Below, piece by piece: positions 36,701-48,382 of a stretch of 64,000 bases of DNA. Below the pieces are notes generated by a model. It did not search any database. It was not told the DNA's origin and saw nothing but the letters and a program-made list of their open reading frames with translations. The stretch is from Salvia splendens. Taxonomy: Eukaryota > Streptophyta > Magnoliopsida > Lamiales > Lamiaceae. How positions within the stretch are numbered: the stretch's first letter is position 1; every line of letters begins with the position of its first letter. Where the stretch lies: the NCBI RefSeq assembly GCF_004379255.2, contig NC_056039.1:9784501-9848500 (forward strand), in the 5' to 3' direction. Position numbers and translations under genes: made by a program.

Positions 36701-39169
36701 TAGTAGAACTAGAGTTTTCCAAAAGGTGATTCAGTTCAAACATAGTGTCCCTGGACCATATAATAGTACATCTCTACTTGAGAAAGGGAAACAAAGTCCC
36801 CAAAGTTGTCTCATCCTGGTCCACTAAATTGAAATATATACACAGCTAGCATTCAAATATCCAGACAAATAATCACACGGCAAATTGAAATTTTCCAATT
36901 ATATATTTATAGATCACAACTTACAGTAGCAACTTCTCTAGCATGAATGGGTCGAACAGAACGATCAGTCACTGGCTCCTCAAAGTCAGTAAATGTGAAC
37001 CAATTATTGTACTGATCAAAAGCAACAGCAGCCGGTTAGTAGAAGATGCAAATAGATTCCAAAATGCAAACAGTCACTCTGTAAACAAACTATGAAGTTG
37101 AAAGAATCCTCACTTGATCAATTGCAATAAGAACAGGGACGCTAGTCACTTTAGATAATTCCTTCCTCAATCTAACCACCACTCCAACAGCAGCATGTGA
37201 GTCTTTAACTCCAGCCTCAACTAGCTGGGAAAGAGTTGTCCCTTCAAGAATTTGCATCTTATCCCTACCTTTTGGCCAGCCAACACCAGCACCCTCTCCC
37301 AAAGGAATAGGATCAAGTATTTTGCATGTTATACCTTCCAATAAAGACTTATTGAACTTCAAGAAATCCTGCAATAAACAGCCAAGAAACCAGAGTCGAT
37401 ATTAATAACAAGAAATGGATTCAAACACAATCATTTTTAACAAAAGAAACAAACACAAGTACTATTTAATGACTTCAACTGAAGAGGAAAGTTCTGTGAT
37501 TAAGAAACTGCAGGAGAATAACTATAAACTGGCCAGAGTAATCACAATAAAATCATTGTTACGTAGAGATGCTACTGAAAGACCCAATTTTGAAGTCTTG
37601 TGGCTTTTAACCGATGAATTGTTTGTAAAAGCAACCTGATGTCAGCAAGTAAAGAATCGTATGCAACATCAAAAATGCAATTAAGAAATGAATTATAGTG
37701 AAATAGTGTCATCTGTAATCTGTATTAATGTTTTACAAGATAGAAAGAAAAGTGAAATCAAATTTGAATATTTCTTACTTTTAGAATGTTTACAGCCTGC
37801 ACAGGGGTATCCCACAGATTAGTCTCAGGATTTTTATAGAATAATCCACCAAGTGCCCAGTCTCGGCCTCGAGGGACATAAAGCACAAGCCAACCTTCCT
37901 TGCGGGCCCAGTTAACAAGCATTGCAAGTACAGTACTCTTCCCACAACTCAAAAGGCCATCTAGTACAATTTGCTTTTTTACTTTATGACCTGCTATTTA
38001 AGATCATGGAAATTACTCATTTTCAAATGAAACTAGAGCACCAAAAGAGTTTTAGTAGTTCTTCTATTTGAAAGAATAAAAAACAGTAGATAAGAACAAC
38101 TTCAAACATAAAGTACACCACAAGTGACTGTGTAGACACATGACACTGAACTGATGATGAAGAAAATCTCTCCATTGGAGTAATTAGAAAATACTCATGA
38201 CAATAAACAAAGAAGGGGGGAATGACCTTTAGACTTGGCTGCTAATGAAGGATCAGCAGCCTGCCTGAAATTATCCCGAAGTTCAATGAAGCACCGCCGC
38301 ACCAACAAGGCACTCCTGCATGATTCCTCGAATTCCTTCACCATTCCCAATGGAAGCCCCTCTGGCAAAACCTCGTTTAACTCCTTCATGCTACAAAACA
38401 TATCAAATACATTTGCACCTACCAATCAAATTTTGCTACTTCACATCCACACGGGCAATGTGTAAACAGCACATGACATATTGAACTGATCATAAATGCC
38501 ACACTTTGCAAGTCAGTGAGATATTCAAATCAACAATCATCCATTTGCATATCACCACATATCAGAGTTTTAGAAAACCAACGAAACAGCTCAATCCAAA
38601 AATTTGTCACCACATCAATGCCGTATATACAAACCGCTTTCAATTTTTAGGTCAGCTCAAACGCGATGAAAATATATTTCCCGACGGCAAATAACAAAAT
38701 GAAATCAGTTAAGAGCAGAAAATTCTCAAACCTACATTGGGACCAATAAACGATTTTGAGTTATTTAAACAGCAATGTACTACCTGAATCGAAAGTAATG
38801 GTTGACATCATTATCAGTGAGGGACGAGAGGGACGGAGCGGAAGTGAAGAGAGAACGGCCATTGGGGCCCACGTCAAGGGCGGGATTCTTCTCATCCTCC
38901 GCTAGCAGGCGGCGGCGGAGCTCGGCATCTTGTTTAGCAATAGACTCGGGGCTCGCCACCAGCACTTCTTCAGGCTTCTTATCCTTTAGATCGGATTTGG
39001 ACTGTGTTTTCTTATCGAATTTTGGCTGGGTTTTCTTTCCTTTGCTGGAACCACCTTTAGCTTTAGGGGTTTTAGAGGCCATGTTCCGGCAATTGGTGAG
39101 CTGCCACTGAGATTGCCGGAGTGGTGAGGCGGCGCCGGTAGTTGCTCGGAGGAGTGATCGGAGCAACAT
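33800..39169 (-). CDS. DAP3-like mitochondrial small-subunit ribosomal protein mS29
   Basis: Exons (minus strand): 39169-38784, 38390-38227, 37990-37779, 37368-37114, 37011-36925, 35381-35209, 33911-33800, all GT-AG and in phase, giving 462 residues. The N-terminus (MLLRSLLRATT, Arg/Ser-rich, no acidic residues) is a mitochondrial targeting signal, followed by a Lys-rich linker. Residues from about 185 form the P-loop GTPase-like DAP3 domain: Walker A GLLSCGKST, then LVLYVPRGRDWALGG, VPVLIAIDQYNNWF as a Walker B-like strand, and the RIFLPRYNLDEAATVCHYY block near the end. mS29 is a structural GTP-binding protein of the mitochondrial 28S-type subunit and in animals also a death-associated factor. 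The last intron (33912-35208) contains a tandem duplication. Confidence 0.93.
34698..35110. repeat. diverged tandem duplication in the last DAP3 intron
   Basis: About 190 bases starting CTTTTCAACATATAGGATCC (34698) recur from about 34922 (CTTTTCAGCTTATAGGATCC). Shared blocks include ATGATGATTGTCATATAGGG, CCTAGC and CATGCATGATCTTGC. The copies differ by roughly 10-15 percent, so the event is old. Confidence 0.85.
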
Positions 39170-40027
39170 ATTTACTTCTTGATTATTATTTTTTTGTTAC
39201 AGATAAGCTGCGGTTTTCGGTTTATGGTTTGGGGTTTAGAAACAGAGTGATGTAGAGACGAAGGGTATTTTCTGGGGTGTATATTCACGCCCAATTTTGG
39301 GTAATTACATATTTTATACAAAATATTTTAGCTTTGTTCCACCTTAGTACAAAAAATATTAAGTTTACCTATTATATACTAAAACTTTATTAAGTGTTTT
39401 AAGTTAATATATTCCGTTAAATATTTTAAACACTGTTAATTAGTTTTAAATTTGTCCAATTTATCATCATAATTATAGAATAATTAGAAATTTAATACAA
39501 TTAATCACTCTAAAAAATAACAGTCAATATCAATTCTTCCAGCAATTGATCGAGTTTTAAAAAATTTTGTCTCTCAATATACTCTATTGTTTTATAATGT
39601 TCTTTATAGAATATAGTATAAAATAAGTTCATATTTCATCTTTATAAAATGACTAATTTGAGCTTCGAACAGTTAAAAAGTCAATATTTATTTTTTACAA
39701 AAAAATTCTATGAGAAAGCTTAGAAAATAAAATGCAATTCCCTAATTTGATGGTGAAAAGTGGTGAATTTTTCTTTGTATTTTTCATTTTTGTAAGTAAT
39801 AAAAATAATTGTTTGATATAGTTAATGGAATGTTTTAATTTAAAACTTTTTGTATGAATCTGAAACACTGGTGAAATTTTTTGTATGTATGATACAATTA
39901 GAAGTAACGGTGTTAGTGAGGACTTGACGGAATGTATTATTTTGAAACACTTAATAAACTTTTTGTATGTAATATGTAAACTTAATATTTTTGTACTAAA
40001 TTGAAATAAAGGTAAAACATTTTCTAA
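39170..40027. other. intergenic, DAP3 promoter side
   Basis: The DAP3-like promoter should lie just above 39169. The rest is AT-rich with imperfect repetition of phrases such as AACTTTTTGTATG and CTTAATATTTTTGTAC but no gene. Confidence 0.5.
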
Positions 40028-40577
40028 GAGCATCCATAGTGGGGCGGAGGATAGCCCGCCCAATGCATCCTCCGCCCTATCGTCGGCCACTGTAGGTGGG
40101 CGGACGATGCTTCCCCCATCGTCCGCGCCATATCAGCCAATTTTTGCATCTTCCGACCTATCCTCCGCCCCATTGCGGGGTCCGGACGATGCAACACATT
40201 TTCCTTTTTTTTAAATATTTTCTTCAATATATATCACCATTTTTTTACTTCATTTCACATCTTTCACTCCACTCTCTTCCTCATCTCAATTTTTCTCTAA
40301 ATTCAAGAATGAATCCCGATGATTTCCATATTTGCAAACATAAAAATAAAAAATAAATACTAATAATAGGGTTTGCCTTTAATTTGTGGTGTTTTTATAT
40401 TTATTTTGCTAATTGATATATTTACAAACATAAATAAATAAAAAATAGGTAGTAGTTAAAACTATAGGGCGGGCTATAGGGCGTCTCACTGTAGATGGAT
40501 GGGATGGAGGAAAAAATGCTGATATGGCGGAAGATAGAGTGCCCTATAGGGCGGGCTATAAGGTGCCCCATCGTGGA
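40028..40577. mobile_element. non-autonomous Harbinger-like element, about 550 bp
   Basis: The left terminus GAGCATCCATAGTGGGGCGG and right terminus GCCCCATCGTGGATTA are inverted repeats, with TAA/TTA trinucleotides at both edges (40025-40027 and about 40578-40580). Inside is a leader-like CT-rich segment and ATGAATCCCGATGAT near 40309, resembling the start of a Harbinger Myb-like ORF that then stops. GGGCGGGCTATA motifs recur near the right end. Confidence 0.7.
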
Positions 40578-40689
40578 TTAACCCCAACTTTGCCATAAAG
40601 TCTGCGACTAGTGGCTCAATTTAAATGCATAGAAATATGAGAAAGAGCTGAATCCAATTTAATTACCCGTGGCCCATTTGGTTTATAGT

Positions 40690-40800
40690 TTAGCCCAACG
40701 GAGAGGCCTACGTCAATGTCCACATCAAGATCAACAAGGTCGAGAAGCTCGACGGAGAGGCCTACGTCAATGTTCGCAAGGGGAATTTGAGTCGGCAACG
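40690..40800 (+). pseudogene. fragment of an AHA1-type HSP90 co-chaperone gene
   Basis: The plus strand reads GEAYVNVHIKINKVEKLDG and then GEAYVNVRKGN. The phrase IKINKVEKLDGEAYVNVRKG matches, as I recall the family, the N-terminal domain of activator of HSP90 ATPase (AHA1/AHSA1). A 54-bp unit (18 codons) is duplicated, with ACGGAGAGGCC at 40698 and 40752. Similarity stops abruptly on both sides and stop codons follow, so this is a captured exon piece and not a gene. Confidence 0.6.
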
Positions 40801-41703
40801 GTCACAAAAACGAAACGCTTCAACAATTCGGAGGGCAAAATGGTACAAATGTCTCGTTTTCAGCCTAATCGTGAAATGCCCCAAATCTTATACCTGCTCA
40901 CCACCGTGATACACTTGACACGGATCGGCTGATAGTAGGGCTGAAACCCGGCGGAGAATCCCGGGTCGCTGGATTGGTGTTTGCCCTACCAAACGACGGA
41001 AATGGCGTGAAGGAAAATGTGTTTCAGGGTGTTTCTGAGCTACCCCTAAGGGCACGTTTGATTGGCCTGTTAAGATATGATAGGATTGTATAGTTTTACC
41101 CCAATCTGTATGATTTAATTATGACTTAGAGTATCTTAACTAATGTTTGGTTGAGCAAGGCATATCCACGACAGAATTATACGTCTGTTTGATTTGGAGT
41201 GACTATATATGTATACAAAAATGTATTGCCAAGACTAACCTTATTATTTTTTGGGTATTACGATAATATCCCTAGAATCGCTAATGTTGTGGCGCTTATT
41301 TTTTGGGTGTCCCCCGCTCAATTCATTCTCTCAGTTTCTCACTCTACCATCTTCTACACTGGACTGCTGCGTGCGAGGAAATTCAAGGAAAATTGGTGTC
41401 GTCGCTTCCCAGGTAACAAACGATCTCTTCACGAATGGTAACTTACAGTAACTGCTTGTGTATTCATTTGAACGGTTTAACATAAACTCATTCCATTATA
41501 CATGATTCACGATTGTTGGTGTACGCTCTGCCTATGTGAAATTGATTTCATGATTATTGTTGATTTAGTTGAAATAATTGCAATATTCCTTATTTCCTTC
41601 AAGATTTACCTTGTTCCCAACTTGATATGTGATATTGAATTGGTGGTTATGAACTTGAGCTTAGTTTTCCGTTCTTGTGCTTGTATCCCTTCTAGTGTTC
41701 GAA

Positions 41704-42951
41704 ATGGTCAGTGGACAGGGGAATAGTCATGACAACGAAGGGAGTCCCTATGCAGAGGGTAATTTTTTCAACTCCGCTGCCAGACTTACATGTATTAACC
41801 CTGAAACGTACAAACTTTCATGTTTAGACACATCCTACCTTATTTCAGGTAGCACTCCCATTGGCAACAGTAGCGGCGTCAAGGGTGATCGGTCGAGGCG
41901 TTGTTGGTCAGCCCGTGAGGAGGCCGCATTTATATCAACCTTGAAAGAACTGAATGCAAACAAGTGGAAGGCGGACAATGGCTACTGGGCAGGGTATTTA
42001 ACTCGCTTGGCAGAGACGATCCGTCGTGAAATACCAACATCAGATATTCGTGCACATCCTCATGTTTACTCAAAGGTCACTACTTGGAAAAGGAATTATT
42101 CCTCACTTGTAGCGATGATGAATCGAAGTGGAGTTGGGTTCAACAACAATGGAGACTTCAAGATAGATTGTAGTGATGAACAGTGGGCACAAATTGTGCA
42201 GGTATTTGGCTAATTCCAACTTTTTATATAGACTGATGTTGTTCATTCAAGCATATGTTTGGTCTGGCATAAATTTCAACAAAGTAAATTAAGTGAAATT
42301 TTTGCATTGATTACTATTTGCTTTGTTTGCTGAAATCAATTCCCACATAAAGACAACAATGCTAGATACATGAGGAATAAATCATGGCCTTTGTGGAATG
42401 AATGGCAAGAGGTCTTCGGAAAGGATCGCTCTGCGGGCTTACGTGTGTGTGATACCCCAGATGCAGTCAACAAGATCTACGGCAAAGCAACTTCTTCCAA
42501 TGCAAATTCTGGAACCTCTCCACACATGACATTGGAAGAGTTGTTCCCAGATGAAATGTATGCCGACGGTGTTCTTCCTGAAATGGTGGACGAGAGCCGC
42601 CCCTCTACTGAAGTACCCGCTGCAACTGTTGTGAACAAGGCTCCCAAAAAAAGAAAGACAGATGATAAGATGGATAGAGTCCTTCAATTGATGAATCAGA
42701 TTCGTGAGGATACTAATGAGCGTCTGAAGGAAATCTCCACTAGAATTGGCTATGAGTTCTATTTAAGTACGAAGAGGACAGAAGTGTTCGAACAGCTGAA
42801 TGGTATACCAGGTCTGACTCTTAAACAACAATTCTACATTTCGAAAAAACTTGTCAAGGAACCAGAGATAATGGACCTATTTAGGGGTTTACCAGAGGTG
42901 TCTCGGCCAGCCTTTGTCCTGGACCTCCTGGAGATCGATGAAATGATCTGA
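41704..42951 (+). pseudogene. Harbinger ORF1, Myb/SANT-like DNA-binding protein
   Basis: Exons: 41704-41758, 41849-42201 and a third ending at 42951. The second exon carries the Myb/SANT-like domain (RSRRCWSAREEAAFISTL, WKADNGYWAGYLTRL, HPHVYSKVTTWKRNYSSL). The third has MRNKSWPLWNEWQEVFGKDR and an acidic/helical tail with a basic patch (KAPKKRKTDDK) usable as a nuclear signal. In this family the protein works with the transposase to bind element ends. The exon 2-3 junction does not keep frame: the only nearby AG (CATAAAG|AC) leaves the frame one base off, whereas splicing one base earlier (CATAAA|GAC) would fit. Hence I class it as probably defective. Confidence 0.72.
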
Positions 42952-44086
42952 TCAATGTGGCATCGTGATCCACCGGTGTGGTAGTATTTTGTCATCTATA
43001 AACATTCTAATGTTATGGATCGCTAGCATATCAATATTTTGAACTAAACTATGCCTATGTATTGATCTAACTATGCTCTTTTGGCTTATATTACTTTGTA
43101 AGTCAAACTTTAGCATTTGACAGTATGAATGTGTGAACAAACTTATGTTATGTGGCTTATATTACTTATGGTTTATGATGATGCTATCTCAATTTTTATT
43201 TGTAGCTGATCATTTGTGATTCAATATTTGAAACATTTCCTTGAACCTCTCTTCTAGTCACCAAGCACTATACCTTAGGTAAAATAGTGCATTGTGATCG
43301 ACTTCTAGTGGTGTGAAAACCATGTGAAACAGCTGCAGCAAAGGCACCAGAAACTCCAGTAGAAAAACTAACAACTACTGGCGATAATGGACCAACTTCA
43401 CTGGCATAACCGAAGAATATTTGTAAAAAGTGAGGCAAAAAAATTAGCAGATCATTTAAGCATTGTTCTAGTTATATCCTACATAATTTACAACAAGGCT
43501 CTATACCAGAAGCTAAATTATTGCTTAAAAAAATTCATAAAGACATATCTTTAAATCAGAAACTAAATAATGCTTTGAATAACAACATTAATATGAAACT
43601 ATGAAAATAAATAATGTTATCTACACTGCGATTATGGACATAGCTATCACAGATTGATATCGATATTATTTTTTTGCAAAGAGAACCAAACAAGAATTTT
43701 TGAGGTATTAGCAACCAAATTTGCAAATGAAGTATTAACAGAAAAAATAGGAAGACTTTAAATTTTATGTGGCTTGCAATACTTATGGTTTATGTTATCC
43801 CATATTTTTTATTTGCAGGTGAACATTTGTGATTCAATATTTGAAACATTTCCTTCATTATTTAATACTTGGAGTCATGTAAAGCACATGCAAATAATCT
43901 AATTTGAGTCATTTTTGGGGCTATCACATCAAAGATAATCGCAAATTCAGAAAACCAACAAATACAATATAGCATTACTAATAAATAATCCAGTTACTAC
44001 TTGATCGGTTAATGAAATAACAAAATAAACTTCAAATTGTTTACAAAATAAACAATATATGTAGTTTACATCCTAGTTCGCTCGTC

Positions 44087-45775
44087 TCACATTGCTTGCG
44101 CTAGGTCGTCCCTCATCTTAGTCCATGCAGCAGATGGTTCAATATTGCAAATGTGATCAATCACAACATCCTCGTCTTCAACTCCCACGCCGTCATACGT
44201 GTCAGTACCCAATTCCTCCTCAATTGGGTCCACCTCCATATGAGTACGGATGAAATTATGAAGTAGGAAACATGCGATAATCAACCCAGTTTGAACTTCT
44301 ATTGGGTAGAAACTTGCACTTCGAAGTATACCCCAGCGCATTTTAAGCACTGCGAAGGAGCGCTTGATGATATTCCTTGCCTTCGTGTGCCTGAGATTGA
44401 ACAACTCCCTGGGTGATTGAGGGGCTGCATTCCCGGGACCCCACTCTTTCAAACGGTACCGAACACTTTTGTACGGTGTTACAAATCCCTCACAATTGGA
44501 GTAAGCATTGTCGCATAAATAATAACAACTTACAAAACGAAACATCAACATCCAAATGCACTAAATCAAATATCTTGCACACTACATCATTTCCTAATAA
44601 AAATTTGACCACTACAGTCATACCTTCTGGCACCTGTAAACCAAGTGGTCTGCTGACTGCGTCACGTAATATTCTGGAATCCCCCGCCGACCCTTCCCAT
44701 CCTGGCAACACGTATATAAATCGAAGATGCTGATCACAGACGGCAAGCGTGTTTGTTGTTATTTGCCCTTTTCTGTTACGGTACCGTGGAATATCTGCAA
44801 GAGGGACGCGAACATTGATGTATGTCCCATCTAAAGCTCCAAGGCATCCCTGCAATATTAATGATTCAATTACATACAATTCACAAGTCATTTTGTATAC
44901 TGCATATAAAGAAACACCAACTTAAAAATCATACCTTAAACCACTTCCATCTTGAATCGGTACACTCATCATCAATAGGAGTAGGTTGAACTAAAAATAA
45001 GGAGTGTTGGGAGAGCACACCACGAAGCACGAGATGAATGTACCTTGATACAGTTTGCGAAGAGCGCATGAAATCATATCCAACAATTCGTGTCTTCTTG
45101 TGGTGAGATAGAATATACAAAAACATGGCTACTTGCTCCTCTACTGTAACGAATTTTTGGTCAATTAAACCACTCCTATCCCTAAGAATATGACATAACC
45201 GACCAAATGTATTCCTATCCATCCGTAAGTTGTCAATACAAGATCGATCCGTGAGACGAACGAGCCTGTCCAAATACTTTAAATGTGCAGGCATCCTATC
45301 AACCATTTCACCGATGTTTCCCTACCTTGTCGTTTTCTTTTACGAGAGTTAGTTCCAATCAATGATAGAATCATGCGTACAAGGAGAAGGTTTATTTGAT
45401 GGTTCCTTAATATTTCTTCTACCAAAAGCAAAACCGTGGTCAATTCTTCAAGTTTGCTTGCCTGCATTGAGGTACACTGTTTTACAATACTCATCCCATA
45501 GAACACAATCAGAATTCAAATGTGTGTGTGTGAGAGAGCCTTTGTCTGTATGCAATGCTATAGATATAGTAGAAATGTTTGATACCAATAAAAAATCATT
45601 CAAAAATTGAAGCTAAAACACCCAAGGTTGCAATAAAATGCCAATAATAAACACACAACCGGCCAAATTTTGCAAAAAAATCTAAAAGTGAGAGGCTTCT
45701 GTAAATACAAATCTGCGGGTAAATCCACCTCCGTAACAGAGATAATACCTTGCGAATTGGAGCTTGGTCGGACAT
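44087..45775 (-). pseudogene. Harbinger DDE transposase (HARBI1/ALP1-like), damaged
   Basis: Pieces on the minus strand: 45775-45749, about 45465-45310, 45306-44935, 44849-44624 and 44529-44087. Conserved blocks: NLRMDRNTFGRLCHIL, VAMFLYILSHHKK, SRWKWFKGCLGALDGTYI (first Asp), YYLCDNAYSN (second Asp), WGPGNAAPQSPRELFNLRH and KMRWGILRSASFYP. The third catalytic position, Glu in NxIER of relatives, is Lys here (IIKRSF, codon at 44363-44365). The last intron ends TTGTAA|GTT if the frame is to be kept, and a one-base frame break lies between about 45340 and 45310. Overall recognition is firm; activity is unlikely. Confidence 0.82.
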
Positions 45776-46266
45776 GGTGTTTTCCGTCAACAATATAGAT
45801 GAGTTCAGATGCGAATCCCGTTTCGAATCTTCCCAAACAGCAGGTCCTCGCTCGATTCAATCTCGGAGGAGAATTAAAACATTTTAGGAGGTGAAAATTT
45901 GGGTAATTACATAATTGACAAACACGAGGGAAGACCTTACAGATCTGTGATTTGCCGGCGGTGGTAAACCCGTATCAGTCGTCAATTTGAACGTCGTCTT
46001 CTCCAAATTCAGGTGGAGAGACAAGGACTTGGAGGGGCATAAAGGTCTAAAGCAGTAGGAGCAGTGTATCTGAGAATTTGTGTTTTCTTCTGTCGGACGA
46101 TTTTATGAGTATAGCATAATATGGGAGGGAGTGCATTGCTATGTGAATTTTAACCGGGTCACATTTTTATACCGGATCTTATAGATAGTCTAACATGGCA
46201 ACCAAACACCGGGAAAGGGTGTATACAGACTTCTATATAGGGCTAACAGCCCAATCAAACGCGCCA

Positions 46267-46525
46267 TAAGAAAAAACAAAAGCGAGGATAATTTTTATGA
46301 GTGTGAACACATAGTGTGAATGCAAAATAAGAAAATAAATTAATTTGAAAATACAGTGCAAATATAAAAAAAAGTCTGAAATTTCATAACATTATTTTTG
46401 AGAGAGAAGACAATTTCTGGAGAGATATATAGCCGGAGAGAAAAGAGAGAATGTTCACATTTTAAGTCTCGTGTTCCCACATAATCAATTCATCGCCCAA
46501 TCCATTTTCTCCTCTGCAACTATTC
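46267..46525 (+). promoter_or_regulatory. WRKY proximal promoter and leader squeezed between transposon and start codon
   Basis: Only 259 bases separate the end of the Harbinger element from the WRKY ATG. The stretch has GAGA-rich tracts (46400-46455) and GATATATAGCC near 46421 as a weak TATA candidate. I could not identify a clear W-box cluster here. Confidence 0.4.
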
Positions 46526-48382
46526 ATGTCTTCTGTCTCTTTCACCAGTCTCCTCACCTCCGACCACCACTCTACCACCACCTCCTCCGCCGTGAGCAGA
46601 GGCCTCGGTGATCGGATAGCTGAGAGGACTGGCTCTGGTGTTCCCAAATTCAAGTCCCTGCCGCCGCCTTCGCTGCCGATAACTCCCCTCTCCGTCGCTT
46701 CGCCTTCTTCCTGGTTCGCTATTCCACCCGGCCTCAGCCCCGCCGAGCTTCTCGATTCTCCAATTCTTCTTCCCGCTTCCAATGTCAGTTCCTGATTATT
46801 TCCTTATTTCTCATGCGTTTCATAGCTTTTTATGTTTAGCTGAGTTTTTACCATTTGTAAACGCAGATTTTGCCGTCTCCGACCACCGGGACTTTTCCGA
46901 TTCAGGATTTCGGTTGGAAGAGTGGTTCCAGTAGAAACGATATCAAGCTCGAACACAGCAACTACTCAGAATTCTGTTTCCAAACCCAAAAGCCTTTGCC
47001 GTCTTATAATTTGGTACGTCTAATTTCTTCTATTTTTGTTTGTTTGGTGCTCGATTGATCTATGTTCTCATAATCTTATAAAAAAAACAGTTGAACCAGG
47101 GTGATGAGAGATGGAATTACCAACAGTCCGCCAATCCAAACGATCAACACAAACCAAGCGCGAAATCGGAAATCGATCAAACGCCGAGCTACTCGCCGGA
47201 AATGGCTGCGATCCAAGGAAACGATCAAAGCTGCAACACCGCGCAAATAGAATACAATCACTACAATCAGAAGCAAGCATCGTCACAGAATCGTAAGTCA
47301 GATGATGGCTACAACTGGAGGAAATACGGGCAGAAGCAGGTGAAGGGGAGAGAAAATCCGAGAAGCTATTACAAGTGCACCTTCGCCAATTGCTCGATGA
47401 AGAAGAAAGTGGAAACGGATTTAGACGGACGGATCACTGAGATCGTCTACAAAGGCAATCACAACCATCCCAAGCCTCAATCCACTCGAAGATCGTTGTT
47501 GTCTTCTTCATCGGCTTCTTCATCCGTACACCACCAGTCCTACTCTGCACAAATCTCCGAGCAATCGTACGGCCAGGAGAGGATCGATTCTTCCGTCGCA
47601 ACTCCCGACAACTCGACGATTTCGATTGGGGATGATGAGCTGGAGCAGAGCTCGCGCAAGAGTAGGTCCGGTGGAGATGAGATCGACGATGAAGAGCCTC
47701 GTACCAAGAGATGGTACATATATATCCCCAATTGAAATTAGGGTTTATTTAATTAGGGCAAATTGGGCTAATTTTGATGGTGTGTTTGGCAGGAAATGCG
47801 AGAGTGAGAGTGAATGCGTTTCTGCAGTTGGAAGCAGGGCAGTGAGAGAACCCAGAGTGGTAGTTCAGACGACTAGCGACATTGATATCCTCGACGATGG
47901 CTACCGATGGAGAAAGTATGGGCAGAAAGTGGTGAAGGGGAATCCAAATCCTAGGTAACAAAATTTGTATAATTTGTGAGGAATTTGCATTACTTGTATC
48001 ATTTTGTTGATATTGAGTTGTTGGTGATTCTAGGAGCTACTACAAGTGCACGACTCCAGAGTGCGCGGTGAGGAAGCATGTGGAGCGGGCATCTCAGGAT
48101 CCCCGGTCAGTGATAACAACGTACGAAGGGAAGCACAACCACGACATCCCTGCTGCTCGTGGTAGTGGTAGTGGTAATGGTTATGGCAGGCTGAGCAGCA
48201 ATGCTGGTGCAGCCATAAGGCCGACCCCATTGCCAAATAACGGTATGAGGCAGCCCATGATCGATGGCTATGACATGGGAAGCTATGGCTACTCGAGTTT
48301 TGGAACCTACGACACTACACCGTTTTCGAGAGCCAAAGATGAGCCTAAAGATGACTTGTTTCTCGAGTCATTGTTGTGCTGA
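46526..48382 (+). CDS. group I WRKY transcription factor, WRKY33-like
   Basis: Exons: 46526-46783, 46867-47013, 47091-47713, 47793-47954, 48034-48382; GT-AG, in phase, 512 residues. Two WRKY domains, each with WRKYGQK and a C2H2-type zinc site: N-terminal [16 protein letters not shown] ... CTFANC ... HNH, C-terminal [16 protein letters not shown] ... CTTPEC ... HNH. The last intron splits the second domain after NPNPR, the conserved position. The N-terminus has Ser-Pro clusters ([24 protein letters not shown]) typical of MAP-kinase targets in the WRKY33/25/26 group. Such proteins bind W-boxes (TTGACY) in nuclei and drive defence and heat/salt responses. Gene complete; closest named relative is judged by eye. 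Confidence 0.95.

Larger units (their letters stand above)
41050..46266. mobile_element. two-gene PIF/Harbinger DNA transposon, about 5.2 kb
   Basis: Terminal inverted repeats: left GGGCACGTTTGATTGGCCTG, right (read inward) TGGCGCGTTTGATTGGGCTG, each followed by TTA. TAA lies directly outside both ends (41047-41049 and 46267-46269). Inside are the two genes typical of plant PIF/Harbinger elements, a Myb/SANT-like DNA-binding protein on the plus strand and a DDE transposase on the minus strand, arranged tail to tail. Spacer 42960-44080 holds a duplicated segment (43190-43250 and 43800-43860, sharing CATTTGTGATTCAATATTTG). Both genes show splice or frame damage, so the copy is probably no longer autonomous. 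Confidence 0.88.

Noticed and set aside
38802..39110. 102-codon plus-strand frame opposite DAP3 exon 1
   Set aside because: Antisense shadow of the verified mitochondrial targeting/linker exon; no domain similarity.
41050..46266. Reading the Myb/SANT-like gene and ALP1-like gene as two host genes
   Set aside because: Both lie inside one pair of inverted termini with a TAA duplication, and both carry frame or splice damage, so transposon origin is the simpler explanation.
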